The notes under the pieces were generated by a model. It had not been told where the DNA came from. It saw only the letters and a list, made by a program, of their open reading frames with translations, and ran no database searches. A stretch of DNA of 64,000 bases from Paracoccus contaminans (GTDB lineage: Bacteria > Pseudomonadota > Alphaproteobacteria > Rhodobacterales > Rhodobacteraceae): NCBI RefSeq assembly GCF_002105555.1, contig NZ_CP020612.1:2534001-2598000 (forward strand), in the 5' to 3' direction. Made by a program: the position numbers and the translations under genes. Below, piece by piece: positions 1-11,636 of this stretch (position 1 is its first letter; every line of letters begins with the position of its first letter).

Positions 1-16
1 GGGCGCCGCGCCTGCC

Positions 17-1117
17 TTATGCCAGGCCCGCACGCAGCGCCGCGACGATGCGGCCCGCCGCCTGCCCGTCGCCATAGGGCGATTCCCGCCGCGCCATGGC
101 CGCATAGGCGGCCGGGTCGTCCAGCAGCTGCTGCGCCGCGGCGCGGATCGTCTCGGCTTGCGTGCCCACCAGGCGGGTCACCCCGGCGCTGACCGCCTCG
201 GGGCGTTCGGTCGTCTCGCGCAGGACCAGAACCGGCTTGCCGAGGGCGGGCGCTTCTTCCTGCACACCGCCCGAATCGGACAGGATCAGCGTTGCCCCCA
301 TCATGGCGCCGACAAAGGCGGTGTAGTCCAGCGGCTCGCACAGGATCACGCGGTCATGGCCCGACAGGCGCGCATTCACCGACCCGCGCACGGCCGGGTT
401 GTGATGGACCGGCAGAACCATCTGCAGATCGGGGTTGTCGTTCATCAGCCGTTCCAGCGCGTCCAGGATGCGTCCAAGCGGCGCGCCGAAGTTTTCGCGC
501 CGGTGCAGCGTCACCAGCAGCGTCCTGCGCGCCGGGTCCAGCGCCAGCCCGCTGTCGGGATCGGTCGCCGCGACCATGTGCAGCGCGTCGATCACCGTAT
601 TGCCGGTGACGTGGATGCTGTCGGGGGCATAGCCTTCGGCCAGCAGCCGGTCCGCGGCAAGCCGCGTCGGGGCGAAATGCCAGCGCGTGAGGTGGCTGGC
701 GACGACGCGGTTCATCTCCTCGGGGAAGGGGTTGGACAGATCGCCCGTCCGCAGCCCCGCCTCGACATGGCCGAAGGGGATGCGGGCATAGAAGGCCGCC
801 AGGGCCGTGGCCAGAACCGTGGTCGTGTCGCCCTGCGCAAGGATCGCATCGGGCTGTTCGGCCGCCAGAACCTCTTCAAGGCGCAGCAGCAGGCGGCCGG
901 TCAGCCCGGTCAGGGACTGGCCCGGCTGCATGATGTCCAGGTCGATGTCGGGGGTGATGCCGAAGACGGCCAGCACCTGATCGAGCATCTGCCGATGCTG
1001 GGCCGTTGCCAGAACCCGGCATTCTAGGTCGGGCTGGGCCTGCAGGGCGCGGATGACGGGGGCCATCTTGATCGCCTCGGGCCGGGTGCCGACGGTGACG
1101 AGGATGCGCTTTGTCAT
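17..1117 (-). CDS. wecB: UDP-N-acetylglucosamine 2-epimerase (non-hydrolysing)
   Basis: The 366-residue protein should interconvert UDP-GlcNAc and UDP-ManNAc in the cytoplasm, supplying ManNAc units for surface polysaccharide. The usual family length is about 370, so it is full length. Visible family motifs are the N-terminal GTRPEAIKMAP at residues 10-20, QGDTTT, HVEAGLRT, TLHRRENFG near residue 205 and SDSGGVQEEAP near 280, all typical of the GT-B-fold epimerase. The ATG start overlaps the stop of the upstream sulfotransferase-like gene as ATGA. It is therefore the last gene of a translationally coupled three-gene glycan operon on the minus strand. The recognition is strong; which polysaccharide it serves cannot be told from the window. 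Confidence 0.95.
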   Translation of the reverse strand: MTKRILVTVGTRPEAIKMAPVIRALQAQPDLECRVLATAQHRQMLDQVLAVFGITPDIDLDIMQPGQSLTGLTGRLLLRLEEVLAAEQPDAILAQGDTTTVLATALAAFYARIPFGHVEAGLRTGDLSNPFPEEMNRVVASHLTRWHFAPTRLAADRLLAEGYAPDSIHVTGNTVIDALHMVAATDPDSGLALDPARRTLLVTLHRRENFGAPLGRILDALERLMNDNPDLQMVLPVHHNPAVRGSVNARLSGHDRVILCEPLDYTAFVGAMMGATLILSDSGGVQEEAPALGKPVLVLRETTERPEAVSAGVTRLVGTQAETIRAAAQQLLDDPAAYAAMARRESPYGDGQAAGRIVAALRAGLA

Positions 1118-1995
1118 GGCCGGTGGTCGCTTTCGATCAGGGCGCAGGCGCGTTCATACAGCGCCAGATCCTGCGCATTGGCAGCCTCGAACCGGCGGCG
1201 CAGCCCGGCCGGCAGCGAGGAAAGCAGCGCCTCGACACGCTGGGGGGTGGGCGCGCGGGGGGCCTCGGTGACGTTCTTGCGGGTATCGGGCGGGATCGAC
1301 AGCGTGATCGCGTGATCCTGGTCGAGGATGCGGGCAAAGCGGGCGACATCGGCATCAAAATGCTCGGTCCGGCCCAGCAGCTCGACCCCCGACAGCGTCC
1401 GCAGCGCCGTGCCCAGGTCATATTCCATTCCCGTTGCGGTGCGGCGCTGGGCCGGGCGCATCCGGTAGGGGCTGGAAAAGAACCGCACCTGGGCGTTGGA
1501 GACGTTGCCGATCTCGGCCGGGCTGCCCAGGCAGTGATCCAGCCAATCGGCAAAATCAAGGTGCCGCGCCGCCACCCCGGTCGAGGTCACGTCGATCTGG
1601 GCGGCAAGCTCCTCGGGCAGGTTCAGGGCGCGCAGGGCGGCGGGCTGCGCCTCGGGGGGCAGCGCGGCGACAGGGGTGCCGTCGCCCGTTTCCGGGCCGC
1701 GCTTGAAGCGGTAGACCGAGGCGATCCGCAGGAAGGGGTTGCGCAGGAAGATGGCCGACAGCGTGCGGTAATCGACCGAGGATGGCGGCGGCAGGACGAT
1801 CTGGTGCGAGGAGAACGCGACCGCGCCGGGGCGGCGCATGATCGTGCGGTCAAGCTGTTCCTGGTCGATCACGAAGAAGGGATAGGGGCCGTCGAAGACC
1901 TCGTGCCGGTCGCCGAAGCTGTGGCTCAGCACATGGTCGAAGGACGTGCCGGCATTCTTGTAGATGTGGTAATGCAGGATGACGGTGCGCATCAC
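1114..1995 (-). CDS. sulfotransferase-like protein
   Basis: This 293-residue protein carries the two nucleotide-binding signatures of PAPS-dependent sulfotransferases. KNAGTS at residues 13-18 resembles the 5'-phosphosulfate loop (compare the HIPKTGGTS form of the family). RNPFLRIASVY at residues 85-95 resembles the 3'-phosphate-binding segment. No signal peptide or membrane segment is seen, so it is probably cytosolic. Its start overlaps the stop of the large glycosyltransferase fusion and its stop overlaps wecB, so the three are coupled. A role in sulfating a surface glycan or its precursor follows from context only. The acceptor is unknown, and some members of this fold use other phosphosulfate or nucleotide ligands. 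Confidence 0.7.
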   Translation of the reverse strand: MMRTVILHYHIYKNAGTSFDHVLSHSFGDRHEVFDGPYPFFVIDQEQLDRTIMRRPGAVAFSSHQIVLPPPSSVDYRTLSAIFLRNPFLRIASVYRFKRGPETGDGTPVAALPPEAQPAALRALNLPEELAAQIDVTSTGVAARHLDFADWLDHCLGSPAEIGNVSNAQVRFFSSPYRMRPAQRRTATGMEYDLGTALRTLSGVELLGRTEHFDADVARFARILDQDHAITLSIPPDTRKNVTEAPRAPTPQRVEALLSSLPAGLRRRFEAANAQDLALYERACALIESDHRP

Positions 1996-4900
1996 AGCGT
2001 CCCGTCCGGCCGGCCGTCACGATAGCGGTGGGGCACCCATGGACCCCAACGCTGCTCGAACAGGGCCTTGTTGCGGTCGAACAGCGCCTGCTTTTCACCC
2101 GAGGGCAGCGCATCGAAGGTGGCCGACAGGTGATGATGGCAGAAGGCATCCTCGGCCAGGGCGATGTCCAGACCGGCGGCGCGAAAGGTCGCGCAGTGAT
2201 CGTCATCCTCGAACATGCCGCGGCCATAGATCTCGGGCAGATCGCCCAAGCGGTCCAGGTCGGCACGGCGGAACATGGCGCAGAAATAGGCGCAGACCCG
2301 CATGGGCGTCCACTGGCCGCGATGGCCGGTGGCCAGCGCGCGGGCGGCGCGGGCCATCTCGTCCATGTCGGCATAGTTTATGGCGATTCGCGCCTCGTTG
2401 CCGATGTTGTTGGTCATCGGGCCGACGATGCCGATGTCCGGGTTGCGCTGCAGATGCCGCACCATCGCCAGCAGCGCGCCGGGCGCAAGGAAGGTGTCGT
2501 TGTTCAGAAGCAGGACATATTCGCCCGTCGCGGCCGCGATGCCCCGGTTGTTGCCGCGGGCAAAGCCGAGATTCTCGCCATTCTCGACCAGGGTGATGCG
2601 CCCGTCCTGCGCGGCGCGCTCGCGCAGCACGTCCAGCACCGCGGGCGAGGAGCCGTTGTCGACCAGCACCACCTCAAGCGCGGGATAGACCTCGCCCTTG
2701 CCCAGCATCGCGTGCAGCGTGGCCAGCGTCATGGCCGTGTCCTCGCCGTAATGCAGCACGATCACCGACAGCTTCGGCTCGCGCGCGATTTCGGCCAGGA
2801 TGTCGGCGGCGCGGAAACGCCAGTCGTTGTCCAGCGCATATTGCCGCAGGCGCTGGCCGAAGGCCGCATCGCGCGCCAGCGGCGCGGCCCGGCGGATCTG
2901 CTGGGCAAAGCGGGCGGCATCGCCCGCGCGGAACACCAGATCGCCCGCCCGGTCCAGTTCCGGCAGCGCGGTCGAGACGGTCGGCCGCATCACCGCCGAA
3001 TATTCATAGAACTTGACCGGATCGCAGGCCTTGATGATCGGCAGCAGGCGGAAGGGGATCGTCAGCACATCCATCTGCCGGTGGAAGGCGGGCACATCGG
3101 CATAGGGGATTTCGCCATGCAGGGTGACATTGGGCAGATCGCCGAGGCGCAGCGGCCGTTCGGCGGAAACCGCCCCGCACAGGTGGATGTCGAAATCCGG
3201 ATTCTCGCGCGCGACCCGTTCCAGCAGGTCCACGTCGAACCATTCGGCGATCGCACCGACATAGCCGACGCGGATCGCGCCCTCGCGCAACTTGCCGGCC
3301 AGCCATTCGGGCGGCGCGCCCCCATCCTCGTCATTGACGAAGTGGCTGACATCGGTGCCGTTGCGCACCATCGTCACCGGGCGCATGGGGGCGAACTTGT
3401 CGTGCAGATACTGCGAGCTGACCAGCATCTTGTCGGCCCGCGCGATCATGTCCAGCTCGGCCTCGAGAACATGCGGCTCGGTGTTGGAAAAGCCGCCGAT
3501 GTCGTCCATGCAGTCGAAGGTGATCTGATATTCGGGCGACAGATGCCGGGCGAGGTTCCACCAGTAGGGATGCTCGACGATCACGTGACTGACGGCCGAG
3601 GCGCCCACCTCGTCGGCCAGGGCGTGGAAATGATCGACCCAGGCACGGGCCTGCGCCGGCGTGGGAACGCCGCCATAGGCCTTCAGCCCCCGCATCCCCC
3701 GGCCCGGCAGGCGGATGACCTGCACGCCCGGCGACACCGGCCGGGCCGAGCCTGAACCGGGGTTCTGTTCCATCTCGAGATAGAAGACGCGGTGCCCGGC
3801 CGCCGCCATCTCGGTCGCCAGGTGCTGCGGGCGCTGGGTGCGGAAATCCCAGTTGATGATGGACAGCACGAAGATGTCGGGCTTGTCACCCGCGCGGGGC
3901 GGAACCTCGGCATATCCCTTTGCGGCGATGGGGGGCGGGGGCAGCGGCGCGAAGGCCAGCCCGCGCGGGATCCCGCCCGGAACCGGCAGTTGCCGCTTGA
4001 TCCGTTCAACGAGGTGGCCCGGCACGATGCTGCGCAGCGTCCGCCCGCCAAGGCCGTAAAGCCTGCGGTAGATCGGCTTGAGGACCGTCCTGCGTTCCCG
4101 TTCCAGCCATGCGGCGGTTTCGGCAAGGGTCCGTTCGGTTGCTTCGATATGCGCGCTGGCCTGCGCCAGCTGTTCTTCAAGCGCAAGGATCGTTTCCTGG
4201 CGCTGTTCGGCCAGATCGGTCATCTCGTCGCGCTGGGTCTCGGTGGCGCGCAGCGTGCCGGCCATCGCGGCTCTCACCTCGTCGCGCTGTGCCTCGGCTG
4301 CGGTGATGCGCTGTGCGGCGGCGGCGGCGGCCTCGTCGCGCTGTGCCTCGGCGGCGGCGATGCGGCTGGCGGCAAGGGCCAGCGCCTCGTCACGCTGCGC
4401 CTCGGTGGCGCGCAGCATTTCGGACAGGCGGGCGCTGGCCTCGTCGCGCTGTGCCTCGGCGGCGGCGATGCGGCTGGCGGCAAGGGCCAGTGCCTCGTCG
4501 CGCTGCGCCTCGGTGGCGCGCAGCGTGCCGGTCATCGCGGCTCTCACCTCGTCGCGCTGTGCCTCGGCTGCGGTGATGCGCTGTGCGGCGGCGGCGGCGG
4601 CCTCGTCGCGCTGTGCCTCGGCGGCGGCGATGCGGCTGGCGGCAAGGGCCAGTGCCTCGTCGCGCTGCGCCTCGGTGGCGCGCAGCATTTCGGACAGGCG
4701 GGCGCTGGCCTCCTCGCGCTGGGCCTCGGCTGCGGCGATGCGCTGTGCGGCGGCGGCGGCGGCCCGGTCGCGCTGCGCCTCGGCGGCGGCGATGCGCTCG
4801 GCCCCAAGGGTGGCCATCTCGTCACGCTGCGCCTCGGTCGCCCGCAGCGCCTCAGCCATGGCGGCGGCGGTTTCGTCACGCTGTGCCTCGGTTGCGGCAA

Positions 4901-5825
4901 GCCGCTGGCCAAGGTCGCGCGCCCAGCGTTCCTGCCGGGCCAGCGCCTCGGCCCGGCGGCGATGGTGGGGGGCATGCGCCGCCTCGATCTGCCGGGCAAG
5001 GGCCGCAAGGCCGTCCAGCCGCTGCCGCCAGGGCGCAAGCGAGGCGGCATCGGGCACCGAGCCTTCGCGCGCCGCGCCGGCAAGCTCGGCGAACAGATCG
5101 CGCGCCAGATCGGCAATGGCGCCCTGCGGGCGGGGGGCCGAGGCGCCGTGGACAGCATCGGGCAGGAAGCGTTCGGCAATCACCTGCCCAGGATCGGGCA
5201 CCGGCCCGGCGCCGGGCGCCCCGGCCGTTCCGTCCAGCGCGGCGATCCGCGCCAGGGTGGGGGCGGGATCGGCCGTCCAGTCGGGAAACAGCACCAGCGC
5301 CCGCGGCAGGCCCTGCGAGCCTTCCAGGGCGGCAAGCGTGTATTCGCACCAGCTCAGGATCGCCGCATCGGTGCCCGTTCCATCGCGGCGCGACAGGGAC
5401 CAGGCGACCTCGGCCGGATCACGCAGGGCAATGAGCGCCGCCAGCCGCACCCTGCGGGCCTGCGCCCAGTCGCGCCACAGCGGCAGCGTCAGCGACAGCC
5501 GCGGATCCTTGACCATCACCCGGCCCGCCGCGCCGAAGCTGGCCCCCATCGCCGTGTCGATGGCATCAAGCCAGTTGGCGGCGGGCGGCAGGTCAAGGGG
5601 GCCGACACGGTTCCAGACTGCCCCCAGGCTGGTCAGGATCGCCTCGTTCAGCGCCACGACGGCCTGCGGCTCGAAATGGCCGCGCGGGTTGTCATCGGCC
5701 GGCCCGCCGCTGTCGCGCGGCAGGGCATAGCCCAGCGCACCGCAGCATTCGCCCAGAAAGGACGTGCCGCTGCGATGCATTCCGGCGACCAGAAGGGCGG
5801 ATGAGGGCAGGGACAAAGGCGTCAA
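1992..5825 (-). CDS. multidomain sulfotransferase / coiled-coil / GT-B and GT2 glycosyltransferase fusion
   Basis: This 1277-residue protein has four visible parts. Residues 1-270 are sulfotransferase-like, with a P-loop GMHRSGTSF at 15-23. Residues 313-546 are an Ala/Glu/Arg-rich helix built of about 13 copies of an 18-residue unit starting EAQRDE. Residues about 645-1010 are a GT-B glycosyltransferase-like domain. Residues about 1016-1277 are a family 2 glycosyltransferase, with VDNGSS, LLNNDTF and FEDDDHC marking the nucleotide-sugar site. It lies upstream of, and is coupled to, a second sulfotransferase-like gene and wecB, so it probably builds and possibly sulfates a surface polysaccharide. 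No signal peptide or clear transmembrane segment is seen. The domain combination is unusual; acceptors and sugars are unknown. The frame is uninterrupted through the repeats, so it appears intact. Confidence 0.82.
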   Translation of the reverse strand: MTPLSLPSSALLVAGMHRSGTSFLGECCGALGYALPRDSGGPADDNPRGHFEPQAVVALNEAILTSLGAVWNRVGPLDLPPAANWLDAIDTAMGASFGAAGRVMVKDPRLSLTLPLWRDWAQARRVRLAALIALRDPAEVAWSLSRRDGTGTDAAILSWCEYTLAALEGSQGLPRALVLFPDWTADPAPTLARIAALDGTAGAPGAGPVPDPGQVIAERFLPDAVHGASAPRPQGAIADLARDLFAELAGAAREGSVPDAASLAPWRQRLDGLAALARQIEAAHAPHHRRRAEALARQERWARDLGQRLAATEAQRDETAAAMAEALRATEAQRDEMATLGAERIAAAEAQRDRAAAAAAQRIAAAEAQREEASARLSEMLRATEAQRDEALALAASRIAAAEAQRDEAAAAAAQRITAAEAQRDEVRAAMTGTLRATEAQRDEALALAASRIAAAEAQRDEASARLSEMLRATEAQRDEALALAASRIAAAEAQRDEAAAAAAQRITAAEAQRDEVRAAMAGTLRATETQRDEMTDLAEQRQETILALEEQLAQASAHIEATERTLAETAAWLERERRTVLKPIYRRLYGLGGRTLRSIVPGHLVERIKRQLPVPGGIPRGLAFAPLPPPPIAAKGYAEVPPRAGDKPDIFVLSIINWDFRTQRPQHLATEMAAAGHRVFYLEMEQNPGSGSARPVSPGVQVIRLPGRGMRGLKAYGGVPTPAQARAWVDHFHALADEVGASAVSHVIVEHPYWWNLARHLSPEYQITFDCMDDIGGFSNTEPHVLEAELDMIARADKMLVSSQYLHDKFAPMRPVTMVRNGTDVSHFVNDEDGGAPPEWLAGKLREGAIRVGYVGAIAEWFDVDLLERVARENPDFDIHLCGAVSAERPLRLGDLPNVTLHGEIPYADVPAFHRQMDVLTIPFRLLPIIKACDPVKFYEYSAVMRPTVSTALPELDRAGDLVFRAGDAARFAQQIRRAAPLARDAAFGQRLRQYALDNDWRFRAADILAEIAREPKLSVIVLHYGEDTAMTLATLHAMLGKGEVYPALEVVLVDNGSSPAVLDVLRERAAQDGRITLVENGENLGFARGNNRGIAAATGEYVLLLNNDTFLAPGALLAMVRHLQRNPDIGIVGPMTNNIGNEARIAINYADMDEMARAARALATGHRGQWTPMRVCAYFCAMFRRADLDRLGDLPEIYGRGMFEDDDHCATFRAAGLDIALAEDAFCHHHLSATFDALPSGEKQALFDRNKALFEQRWGPWVPHRYRDGRPDGTL
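4188..4889 (-). repeat. in-frame 54-bp tandem repeat array inside the glycosyltransferase fusion
   Basis: About 13 consecutive 54-bp units encode 18-residue repeats starting EAQRDE. Variants alternate in a semi-regular order, with tails ending SRIAAA, QRITAA, TLRAT or EMLRAT. Blocks of several units are almost identical, for example the region near 4270-4520 against that near 4510-4700, which suggests recent unequal duplication. Eighteen residues is five alpha-helical turns (7+11), so a long rod or coiled coil is expected. Copy number may vary between strains. Confidence 0.9.
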
Positions 5826-5896
5826 CCGATACAGGGGAACAGCAAGCCGCCTGTTAGCCCGGCGCCCCCGGCCCGGTCAACCGCAAGGCGACGGGA

Positions 5897-5921
5897 CCCG
5901 GCGGCTGCGCCTGCCGCCGGG
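5897..5921. other. GC-rich stem-loop downstream of aminotransferase
   Basis: A perfect 9-bp stem (CCCGGCGGC / GCCGCCGGG) with a 7-nt loop lies in the gap between the 3' end of the aminotransferase gene and the start of the glycan operon. There is no T-run on either side, so it may be a transcript-end stabiliser or a weak terminator rather than a canonical intrinsic terminator. Confidence 0.4.
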
Positions 5922-5945
5922 CGGATGCGCCGTGGGTGTGCGCGA

Positions 5946-7322
5946 TCAGATCACGCCTTCGGCCCGCAGGCCGTCAAAGACCTGCGCCAGCGCCCCGTCG
6001 AGCTTGTCGAACATCTCGTCCATCTGCTCATCCGTCAGGATGAAGGGCGGGCACAGCACGATCGACTGGCCCAGCGGGCGGCAGATCAGCCCCATGTCGG
6101 TGCAGGTGTTGGCGATGCGCTCGCTGACCGACAGGGTGCCGGGGAACGGCTCCTTGGTTTCAGGGTTCCTGACCGCCTCGAGCGCCCACATATAGCCGAC
6201 GCCCCGCAGCTCGCCGATATTCTCGTGCTTTTGCAGGATGCGGCGCAGCCCGGCCTCCATCCGCGGGGCGCCCTTGACGACATTCTCGGCCAGCCCCTCG
6301 TTCATCACCACGTTGATCGCCTTGAGCGCGATGGCGCAGCCGACCGGATGGCCCGAGGCGGTGAAGCCATGCGGGAATTCCTCGATCGGGGCGATGGCGG
6401 CATCCAGGCGATCGGACAGCTCCGGCCCCAGGATCACCGCGCCCATGGGGAAAAGCCCGGCCGTCAGGTTCTTGGAGCTGATGATCGCGTCGGGGACAAA
6501 GCCATAGGTCTGGCAGCCCCAGGTATTGCCGGTCCGGCCAAAGCCGCAGATCACCTCGTCCGAGATCAGCGGGATGCCGTGCCGCTTCAGGATCGGCTGG
6601 ATCGCCTGGAAATAGCCCTGTGCCGGGGGGATCACCCCGCCCGCGCCCTGCACCGGCTCGGCAAAGAAGCCGGCGATGGTGTCCGCGCCCTCGCGCGCGA
6701 TCGTCGCCTCAAGCTCGGCCGCGAGGCGCTGGACAAACTCGGCCTCGGACTCGCCGGGGTTGCCCTCGCGCCAGAAATGCGGACAGGTCAGGTGGATGAA
6801 GCCGTCCAGCGGCAGGCCGAACACCTCGTTATAGGGCTTGCCGGTCATGCTGGCGCTGACGGCGGTGACGCCGTGATAGGCGTTCCAGCGGGTCAGGATC
6901 TTGCGACGTTCCGGCTTGCCCTCGGCCCGGTGCAGGAACCACAGCATCTTGACCATGGTGTCGTTCGCCTCGGACCCCGAGTTTGTGTAGAACACCTTGC
7001 CGCGTTCAAAGGGCGACACCTCGACCAGCTTTTCCGACAGCATCACGGTCTGGTCGGACATGCGCCCGAAAAAGGCGTGATAGCCGGGAAAGCGGTCATA
7101 CTGCGCCTTGGCGGCCTCGATCAGGCCCTTGTGGTCAAAGCCGGCGACCATGTTCCACAGGCCCGAATTGGCGTCGAGCCACCGGCGCCCTTCGGTGTCA
7201 AAGACATACGGGCCCTCGCCATGGGTCAGCACGATCGTCCCGCGCCGCTGGACGCTGGGCAGGTCGGTGAAGCCATACATCGAATATTCCTCGGCCCGCG
7301 CCGACCAGCTTTTATCGTCCAT
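5946..7322 (-). CDS. class III PLP-dependent aminotransferase (omega-amino acid:pyruvate type)
   Basis: The 458-residue protein is a fold-type I, class III aminotransferase. It shows the PLP-phosphate region [10 protein letters not shown], the [13 protein letters not shown] segment with the PLP-binding Asp, and the Schiff-base lysine in ISSKNLTAG. Length and wording, such as [12 protein letters not shown] and [11 protein letters not shown], closely resemble the omega-transaminase described from Paracoccus denitrificans. That family moves amino groups from omega-amino acids or amines to pyruvate. The true substrate (taurine, beta-alanine, putrescine or aromatic amines) cannot be decided here. 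It is monocistronic, divergent from miaB, and starts with an ATG preceded by a purine-rich GGAGGTTTCCACC-like leader. Confidence 0.88.
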   Translation of the reverse strand: MDDKSWSARAEEYSMYGFTDLPSVQRRGTIVLTHGEGPYVFDTEGRRWLDANSGLWNMVAGFDHKGLIEAAKAQYDRFPGYHAFFGRMSDQTVMLSEKLVEVSPFERGKVFYTNSGSEANDTMVKMLWFLHRAEGKPERRKILTRWNAYHGVTAVSASMTGKPYNEVFGLPLDGFIHLTCPHFWREGNPGESEAEFVQRLAAELEATIAREGADTIAGFFAEPVQGAGGVIPPAQGYFQAIQPILKRHGIPLISDEVICGFGRTGNTWGCQTYGFVPDAIISSKNLTAGLFPMGAVILGPELSDRLDAAIAPIEEFPHGFTASGHPVGCAIALKAINVVMNEGLAENVVKGAPRMEAGLRRILQKHENIGELRGVGYMWALEAVRNPETKEPFPGTLSVSERIANTCTDMGLICRPLGQSIVLCPPFILTDEQMDEMFDKLDGALAQVFDGLRAEGVI

Positions 7323-7584
7323 GGTGGAAACCTCCGTTTGCGCGGCAGGCTATCCGGGCGGATCGCCGGGTTCAACGCCGTGCGCGGCGGCGGAATGGCG
7401 GATGGCGCGGGCAGGGTGCCGGGCGGGGGCCGTGCCGCGGCGTGCCTGCGACGGGCAGCCGGTGATCTGGGATCGCTCGGGGCCATTGCCCGCGGCCTTG
7501 GCGTCAGGGCCGCCAACGGCTTTCCCCTTGGGGGGCTTTCTGCTATCAGCGTGTATCCGACACGATCCCTCCCCGAAAGCCGCC

Positions 7585-8892
7585 ATGACCGACCAGACGC
7601 CCAAACGGCTGTTCATCAAGACCTATGGTTGCCAGATGAACGTCTATGACAGCCAGCGCATGGCCGAGGCGATGGGGGCCGAGGGCTATGTGGAAACCGA
7701 CCGCCCCGAGGATGCCGACATGGTGTTGCTGAACACCTGCCACATCCGCGAAAAGGCGGCAGAAAAGCTGTATTCCGACCTGGGCCGGCTCAAGCCGCTC
7801 AAGGCCGAACGGCCCGATCTGAGGATCGGGGTCGCGGGCTGCGTCGCGCAGGCCGAGGGCGAGGAGATCATCCGCCGGATGCCGCTCGTCGATCTGGTGG
7901 TCGGCCCGCAGGCCTATCACCGCCTGCCGGCCATGGCGCGGGGGCAGGGCCCGGCGGTGGACACCGATTTTCCGGCCGAGGACAAGTTCGACCACCTGCC
8001 GCAGCGGCGCGCCACCCGCCGCGCCCCGGCTGCCTTCCTGACGGTGCAGGAAGGATGCGACAAGTTCTGCGCCTTCTGCGTCGTGCCCTATACACGCGGG
8101 GCCGAGGTCAGCCGCCCCGCCGCCCGCATCCTGGCCGAGGCGCGCGATCTGGTCGCCCGCGGCGTGCGCGAGATCACTCTGCTGGGCCAGAACGTCAACG
8201 GCTGGCATGGCGACGGGCTGTCCGGCTTTGGCGGGCTGATCCGGGCGCTGGCGGCGATCGAGGGGCTTGACCGCATCCGCTATACGACCAGTCACCCCAA
8301 TGACATGGCCGACGACCTGATCGAGGCGCATCGCGACATCGCGCAACTGATGCCCTATCTGCACCTGCCGGTGCAATCTGGGTCTGACCGCATCCTGAAG
8401 GCGATGAACCGCCGCCATACCGCCGAGCAGTATCTGCGCCTGATCGACCGCATCCGCGCGGCGCGCCCCGACATCATGCTGACCTCGGATTTCATCGTCG
8501 GCTTTCCGGGCGAGATAGACGAGGATCATGCCGCAACCCTGCGGCTGGTCGAACAGGTCGGCTTCGGCAGCGCCTTTTCCTTCAAGTATTCGCCGCGTCC
8601 GGGCACACCCGCCCATGGCCGGCCGCTGGTCGATGACAGCATTGCCGATGCGCGGCTGCAGGAGCTGCAGGCGCTGCTGACGCGCCAGCAAAGGGCGGCG
8701 CAGGAAGGCATGATCGGCCGCAGGCTGGGCGTGCTGTTCGAAAAGCCGGGCCGGTTGCCGGGCCAGATGGTGGGCAAGTCGGATTATCTGCATTCGGTCT
8801 TTGTCCATGCCCCGCAGGCCCGGCCCGGCGATCTGGTGCAGGTGCGCATCAGGGCCAGCGCCCCGAATTCGCTTGAGGGCGAACTGGCCTGA
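7585..8892 (+). CDS. miaB: tRNA-2-methylthio-N6-dimethylallyladenosine synthase
   Basis: This 435-residue radical-SAM methylthiotransferase adds the 2-methylthio group to i6A37 of tRNAs reading UNN codons. The N-terminal UPF0004 domain begins KTYGCQMN with Cys16 and carries two more cluster cysteines (NTCHIREKA and GCVAQAEGE). The radical-SAM cluster CDKFCAFC is at residues 158-165, and a TRAM-like domain closes the C-terminus. The open frame extends further upstream, but the ATG at 7585 gives the conserved N-terminus ([16 protein letters not shown]) and the usual family length. It stands alone, divergent from the aminotransferase. Confidence 0.96.
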   Translation: MTDQTPKRLFIKTYGCQMNVYDSQRMAEAMGAEGYVETDRPEDADMVLLNTCHIREKAAEKLYSDLGRLKPLKAERPDLRIGVAGCVAQAEGEEIIRRMPLVDLVVGPQAYHRLPAMARGQGPAVDTDFPAEDKFDHLPQRRATRRAPAAFLTVQEGCDKFCAFCVVPYTRGAEVSRPAARILAEARDLVARGVREITLLGQNVNGWHGDGLSGFGGLIRALAAIEGLDRIRYTTSHPNDMADDLIEAHRDIAQLMPYLHLPVQSGSDRILKAMNRRHTAEQYLRLIDRIRAARPDIMLTSDFIVGFPGEIDEDHAATLRLVEQVGFGSAFSFKYSPRPGTPAHGRPLVDDSIADARLQELQALLTRQQRAAQEGMIGRRLGVLFEKPGRLPGQMVGKSDYLHSVFVHAPQARPGDLVQVRIRASAPNSLEGELA

Positions 8893-9348
8893 TCCCCCGC
8901 GCCGCGCCCGCGAGCGGACCGGCGGTCTGTGCGTCATGCAGCCGTCAGCCCCGGCCCGAGCTTGCGGAGGCGCGGATCAGCGGGTGCGCAAGGGGCGCGG
9001 GCGACCAGGCGCTGGCACGAGGAAACAGGATTACGGCCGCGCCTGCAGTGCCGGGAAAGAACCGGGCCGGATGCGTCCGGGCAACGAGACCGGGAAAGGG
9101 GCGGGGCGGCGCCGCGCCTGATTGCCGCGCGATCCATGGGCGCGGAGGATTGTCCTTCAGGCCGCCACACGCCGACAGGGCCTTTCCGCAACAGAGCGGC
9201 TGCATTCATCCGGCCTGGGCGGGGCAGCGGCCCGGCCCCATGATCTTCAGCCCGCCTGCGCCTGCATGGCGTCAGCAGTGATCGCAAAATCAGCCGCCCG
9301 GTCGCCAGGGGACAGCCTTGGTGCCGGCGGGGTGCCGCTTACAGGCGC
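8893..9348. other. intergenic region without a supported gene
   Basis: These 456 bases separate the convergent 3' ends of miaB and uvrB. Open frames exist on both strands, as expected at this GC content, but none has a recognisable protein, a good ribosome site or conserved wording. I see no tRNA and no clear T-tailed hairpin. It could be a degraded gene. Confidence 0.5.
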
Positions 9349-11538
<2,190 letters not shown>

Positions 11539-11595
11539 CGGAAACCTGCGCGCGGGAACAGCAAAGGGTGGGGTGCCCGGCGGGTGATTGCAAGG

Positions 11596-11628
11596 CGGGG
11601 GCAGCCGCCTGCCTTGGACGGCCGCCCC
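11596..11628 (-). terminator. imperfect hairpin downstream of sodC
   Basis: An inverted repeat GGGGGC-a-GCCG / CGGC-c-GCCCCC (one mismatch) with an 11-nt loop sits just after the sodC stop and before the uvrB leader. Only a short T pair follows on the minus strand, so termination would be partial. Confidence 0.35.
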
Positions 11629-11636
11629 CTGATGCG

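Noticed and set aside
4188..4889. Regular spaced repeats considered as a CRISPR array.
   Set aside because: The units are contiguous, 54 bp, in-frame and encode a helical rod; there are no unique spacers and no cas genes.
3792..5804. 670-residue Gly/Leu/Cys-rich repeated frame opposite the glycosyltransferase fusion.
   Set aside because: It mirrors the 54-bp repeats in antisense and has no start signal or family.
8934..9287. Small open frames between miaB and uvrB considered as a hypothetical protein.
   Set aside because: There is no ribosome site, no conserved-looking sequence, and the frames overlap on both strands equally.
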